Positions 5,697 through 8,390 of a DNA stretch of 8,390 nucleotides are shown here, piece by piece. The notes beneath the pieces are model-generated. The model ran no database searches. It saw only the letters and a program-made list of their open reading frames with translations, and was not told where the DNA came from. The stretch is from NCBI GenBank assembly GCA_947478985.1, contig CANJYC010000064.1, forward strand, positions 1 to 8,390, written 5' to 3'. The stretch's first letter is position 1. Every line of letters starts with the position of its first letter. The position numbers were made by a program, and so were the translations under genes. The stretch is from Acidobacteriota bacterium. GTDB lineage: Bacteria > Acidobacteriota > Vicinamibacteria > Vicinamibacterales > UBA2999.

Positions 5697-7283
5697 CTAC
5701 TCCTTGGTGACGGTCACGAACGTTTCCTGGCCGCCGCGGAGGATGCGCAGGAAAGCCGTGCCGCCTGAGGGAACGCGGCCAAGCTCCCGGCTCGCCTCAG
5801 ACGCGTTGGTCACCGCCGTGCGGCCGACGCGAACGATGACGTCGCTCGGCTGAATGCCGGCCTTGGCGGCCGCGCTCTCGGGCTCCACCTCCATCACGAC
5901 CACGCCGCGCGTCCCGTCGTCGATCCGCAGGCGCTGCGCGATCTGCGGCGTGAGGTTGCCCAGCGACATTCCGAAGCCGCTGCTCGGCTCCGGCTGAGCC
6001 GGGCCGCTGCGGTTGGCGCCCGCGTCGTTGCGCGCCTGTGTTTCGCTTTCAAGGTCCAGTTCGTCGACCGTGATGTTCTTGGTCTGCTCCTGCTTGTCGC
6101 GCACGATGCGCAGGGGCACCGTCGAACCCGGGCGCGTATTGATCACGGCCTGCACCAGGTCCTCCGAGTTGCGGATCGGCTTGCCGTTGTAGGCGATGAC
6201 GACGTCTCCAGGCTCGAGGCCGGCCTTCGCTGCGGCGCCCTTCGGCGCGACGGTCTGAATGAGGGCGCCGTTCTTGTCCTTCAGGCCGAACTCGTCGACC
6301 GCATCTGCCGGCACGCCGCGGACGCCGACGCCGATCCGGCCGCGCGTAATCTTGCCGCTCCGCAGTTGCGGCAGGAGCTCACGCACGGTATTCGACGGGA
6401 TCGCGAACCCGATGCCGATATTGCCCGCCGCGCGCGAGTCGGTATAAATCGCGGTGTTCATCCCGATCACCTCGCCGCGGATGTTCAGCAGCGGTCCACC
6501 GGAGTTGCCAGGATTGATCGCCGCGTCGGTCTGCAGTACCTGGGCGCTCCGCCCTTCGGCCACCGGAAACGGGCGCTCGAGCGCGCTGATGACACCGACG
6601 CTGACGGTGTGCGCGAGGCCAAACGGGTTGCCGATCGCCATCACCCAGTCGCCGGGCTGAATCTGCGCCGAGTCGCCGAACTTCACTTCAGGCAGCGTGT
6701 GGTTCGGCTTCTGGATGAGCTCGATGAGCGCGCTGTCGGTGAGGGGGTCGCGTCCGACCACCTTCGCTTCATATTCCTGGCTCTCATCTTCGCCGTAGAG
6801 CGACACCTCGATCTTGGTGGCGCCCTCGACCACGTGATTGTTCGTCAGGATGAAGCCGGCCTTGTCGATGATGAAGCCGGTGCCGGCAGCCTGCACCAGC
6901 TGTTCGCGCGGCTCGCGCTGTCGCTGGCCGCCACCCTGCGGCGACCCGAAGAAGCGCTGGAACAGGTCGTCGCTCCCGTTGCCGCCGCCATTGTCGCCGT
7001 TGCCGCCATTGCCGCCCCCGAAGAAGTCGGTCAGGTCCTGCTGACGCTGGCGCGATTCCGTGCGGATGTTCACCACCGCCGGCGTGACGAGCTTGGCGAT
7101 GTCGCGGAACGTGCTCGCGGTGAGCGGGCCGTTCAGCGGGGCGCTGTTCATCGGCGGTGCGGCCATCGTCTGTGCCGACGACTCCGGCGCCAGGCCGAGC
7201 CGCGATGCGATCACCAGGCCGACGGCCAGCGAGGCGGTGGCGATCAGCAACGCGTAGAAAAATGTGGTTTTGCGATTGGACAT
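5697..7283 (-). CDS. HtrA/DegP-family (Do) periplasmic serine protease, two PDZ domains
   Basis: This is an envelope quality-control protease/chaperone that degrades misfolded proteins outside the cytoplasmic membrane. Counting from the ATG at 7283, a basic N-terminus (MSNRK) and hydrophobic segment (about 8-27) form a signal peptide or membrane anchor. The trypsin-like domain has the triad H150 (TNNHVVEG), D183 (LTDSALIEL) and S261 (PGNSGGPL). A Gly/Asn-rich loop (about 89-103) precedes DDLFQRFFG, and a basic, Gln-rich stretch follows; this is the place of the DegP LA loop. PDZ1 spans about 310-410 (RGRIGVGVRGV) and PDZ2 about 435-526. The length, 528 residues, is normal. A GTG at 7304 would overlap the upstream M24 stop (GTGA) and add seven residues. 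However, GGAG (7294-7297) lies inside that extension, 10 nt before the ATG and 7 nt before a GTG at 7286, so the shorter start is preferred. It is co-transcribed with the M24 gene and followed by a strong terminator. DegP, DegQ or DegS naming would be a guess. Confidence 0.95.
   Translation of the reverse strand: MSNRKTTFFYALLIATASLAVGLVIASRLGLAPESSAQTMAAPPMNSAPLNGPLTASTFRDIAKLVTPAVVNIRTESRQRQQDLTDFFGGGNGGNGDNGGGNGSDDLFQRFFGSPQGGGQRQREPREQLVQAAGTGFIIDKAGFILTNNHVVEGATKIEVSLYGEDESQEYEAKVVGRDPLTDSALIELIQKPNHTLPEVKFGDSAQIQPGDWVMAIGNPFGLAHTVSVGVISALERPFPVAEGRSAQVLQTDAAINPGNSGGPLLNIRGEVIGMNTAIYTDSRAAGNIGIGFAIPSNTVRELLPQLRSGKITRGRIGVGVRGVPADAVDEFGLKDKNGALIQTVAPKGAAAKAGLEPGDVVIAYNGKPIRNSEDLVQAVINTRPGSTVPLRIVRDKQEQTKNITVDELDLESETQARNDAGANRSGPAQPEPSSGFGMSLGNLTPQIAQRLRIDDGTRGVVVMEVEPESAAAKAGIQPSDVIVRVGRTAVTNASEASRELGRVPSGGTAFLRILRGGQETFVTVTKE
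6975..7021 (-). repeat. Low-complexity tract encoding the Gly/Asn-rich loop of HtrA
   Basis: On the plus strand, near-copies of TTGCCGCCA and TTGTCGCCG follow each other in tandem and are translated on the minus strand as GGGNGGNGDNGGGNG. The tract is in frame and lies in a surface loop of the protease domain, so length changes in multiples of three would be tolerated. It looks like a slippage-prone coding microsatellite; this is inferred from the pattern. Confidence 0.6.
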
Positions 7284-7293
7284 CACTCTAGTT

Positions 7294-7297
7294 CTCC
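7294..7297 (-). promoter_or_regulatory. Shine-Dalgarno GGAG deciding the htrA start
   Basis: GGAG lies 7 nt before a GTG (7286-7284) and 10 nt before an ATG (7283-7281) that follow one another in frame. The GTG at 7304, which overlaps the upstream stop, has no such site. The position is just downstream of the M24 stop codon, consistent with reinitiation by coupled ribosomes. Confidence 0.6.
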
Positions 7298-7300
7298 AGT

Positions 7301-8390
7301 TCACGAAAGCGTGACGACTTCTGACTGCCGCGGTCCCGTCACGAGCGCCGCGCGCTCGTCGCGATACATGTTGATCTCGGTCCGAACGCCGAAGGTCTCG
7401 AAATAGAGGCCGGGTTCGATGGTGAATCCCGTGCCGGCGAGCAGTCGCCGGTCGTCGTGGGTCTCGTAATCATCGAGATGCACCCCGTTGCCATGGACGT
7501 TTTCGCCAAGGCTGTGTCCGGTGCGATGCAGGATCCGGCGGCCGTAGCCGGCCGCCTCGAGCACCCCGCGCGCGGCCAGGTCGACTTCGAACCCCCGCAA
7601 CTCACGACCCGCTGCGGCCGAGTCCTGCACGAGCGCAACCGCCGCGTCGCGCGCACCGGTAATCGCGCGAAAGGCATTGCCCACTTCGTCCGGCACGCGG
7701 GACCCGGTAAACCCGACCCAGGTGATGTCTGCGTACACGGCGCCAGGCGTGTCGTGTTTCCCCCACAGGTCGAGCAGCAATACCGCATTCGGGCTGATCG
7801 GCATGGACCGGCCCCCGGACGGAAGATAGTGAGGATCGCCGGCATTGGCGCCAATGGCCACGACCGGGGCGGAATCGCTGACCAGCCGCTCATCGGCAAA
7901 CCACCCGACCATCGCCTGCTGCAGATCGTACTCGCTCATTGGCCGTTCTGAGGCCAGCGCAGTGGCAGCGGCGGCAAACGCGCGATCCTTGATGCGGTAG
8001 AGCGCCTCGGACGCCGAGAGGTGGGTGTCGAGCTGCTCGCGGCTCCATGCGGCTTCGAAGCGCTGCACGAGGTCTCCAGATGAGACGATTTCGACCCCGT
8101 GGCGCCTGATGGCCTCCGCGGTGCCCGCGTCCACACGTGAGAGGTAGGGGATGGCGCAGTCCGGGGAGTATTCCATGGCGACACGCGCCAAGCCGTTCAG
8201 CAATTGCGAGAGGCCCGCGTGCAGTTCCTGACGGCCGGCATAGACCAGCTTTTCGCCCGGCAGCGCGTCCAGGTTGTGCCGCTCGATGGCGTGCACCAGC
8301 CCGCGCGGCTCACCCTGGGCCGGCACGAGGTAGTACCACCGCCGCGTCGTCATGTGGCCGCCACCGGTCAGGCCGGCAATCGACGACGCA
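7301..8390 (-). CDS. M24-family metallopeptidase (Xaa-Pro aminopeptidase-like), 5' end beyond right edge
   Basis: M24 'pita-bread' enzymes use two metal ions to remove N-terminal residues, often before proline. Counting from an internal ATG at 8353, the C-terminal catalytic domain shows all five metal ligands: D195 (LLDLWGK), D209 (YADITWVGFTG), H280 (HRTGHSLGENVH), E313 (TIEPGLYF) and E326 (RTEINMY). Residues before about 110 form the creatinase/prolidase-type N-terminal domain. The frame stays open from that ATG to the window edge, reading ASSIAGLTGGGH before MTTRRWYYLVP. From family memory, related proteins continue upstream through this segment with a further roughly 30 or more residues, so the ATG at 8353 is probably an internal methionine and the gene is 5'-partial here. 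There is no signal peptide in view. The stop TGA (7301-7303) overlaps the GTG of the possible longer htrA start, so the two form one transcription unit. The peptide substrate is unknown; methionine aminopeptidase is excluded by the size and N-terminal domain. Confidence 0.9.
   Translation of the reverse strand, partial: ASSIAGLTGGGHMTTRRWYYLVPAQGEPRGLVHAIERHNLDALPGEKLVYAGRQELHAGLSQLLNGLARVAMEYSPDCAIPYLSRVDAGTAEAIRRHGVEIVSSGDLVQRFEAAWSREQLDTHLSASEALYRIKDRAFAAAATALASERPMSEYDLQQAMVGWFADERLVSDSAPVVAIGANAGDPHYLPSGGRSMPISPNAVLLLDLWGKHDTPGAVYADITWVGFTGSRVPDEVGNAFRAITGARDAAVALVQDSAAAGRELRGFEVDLAARGVLEAAGYGRRILHRTGHSLGENVHGNGVHLDDYETHDDRRLLAGTGFTIEPGLYFETFGVRTEINMYRDERAALVTGPRQSEVVTLS

Noticed and set aside
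6366..7406. Open frame of 346 codons on the plus strand opposite htrA
   Set aside because: It mirrors the HtrA coding sequence and runs through the htrA/M24 junction; its Arg/Ala/Val-rich product shows no domain, and there is no ribosome-binding site.
1..8390. CRISPR array, tRNA, rRNA, insertion sequence or prophage
   Set aside because: Genes tile almost the whole window; there are no spaced direct repeats, no transposase or integrase, and no intergenic gap large enough for such elements.

Overview
The window is a GC-rich, gene-dense bacterial chromosome segment with no RNA genes, insertion sequences, CRISPR arrays or phage genes that I can see. The style of the proteins (an HtrA protease with a Gly/Asn-rich loop, an M24 peptidase with the GGHMTTRRW..VP N-terminal region, high GC, mixed ATG/GTG starts) reminds me of Acidobacteriota of the Vicinamibacteria type. 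That placement is an inference from memory and is not proved by anything in the window.

Layout, left to right. (1) The left edge carries the N-terminal 189 codons of rimO (minus strand, running off the window), the radical-SAM methylthiotransferase that modifies ribosomal protein S12. (2) An 80-bp divergent intergenic region separates it from asnS (plus strand), a complete asparaginyl-tRNA synthetase that closely resembles the E. coli enzyme. (3) asnS converges, with only 9 bp between stop codons, on a four-gene minus-strand cluster. In transcription order this is a CYTH-domain phosphohydrolase/cyclase-like protein, a sugar-1-phosphate nucleotidyltransferase (MurU/ManC-like), an aminoglycoside-phosphotransferase-fold sugar kinase of the AmgK type (COG3178), and a xylose-isomerase-like TIM-barrel protein. 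The first two overlap by ATGA and the next junction is 34 bp, so at least these three look like an operon; the TIM-barrel gene follows after 83 bp. (4) Upstream of this cluster, a perfect 12-bp GC-rich hairpin followed by a T-rich tract terminates a second minus-strand unit: an M24-family metallopeptidase (its 5' end lies beyond the right edge) followed, with a GTGA overlap, by an HtrA/DegP-type periplasmic serine protease with two PDZ domains.

How the genes may work together. rimO and asnS are translation functions. The kinase plus nucleotidyltransferase pair matches the AmgK-MurU logic (phosphorylate a sugar at the anomeric position, then activate it as an NDP-sugar), which in pseudomonads recycles cell-wall MurNAc. 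The CYTH and TIM-barrel partners are not part of that described pathway, which makes this cluster the most interesting part of the window. The M24 peptidase and HtrA form a proteolysis unit, with HtrA acting on misfolded envelope proteins. The rest of the window is ordinary housekeeping sequence.
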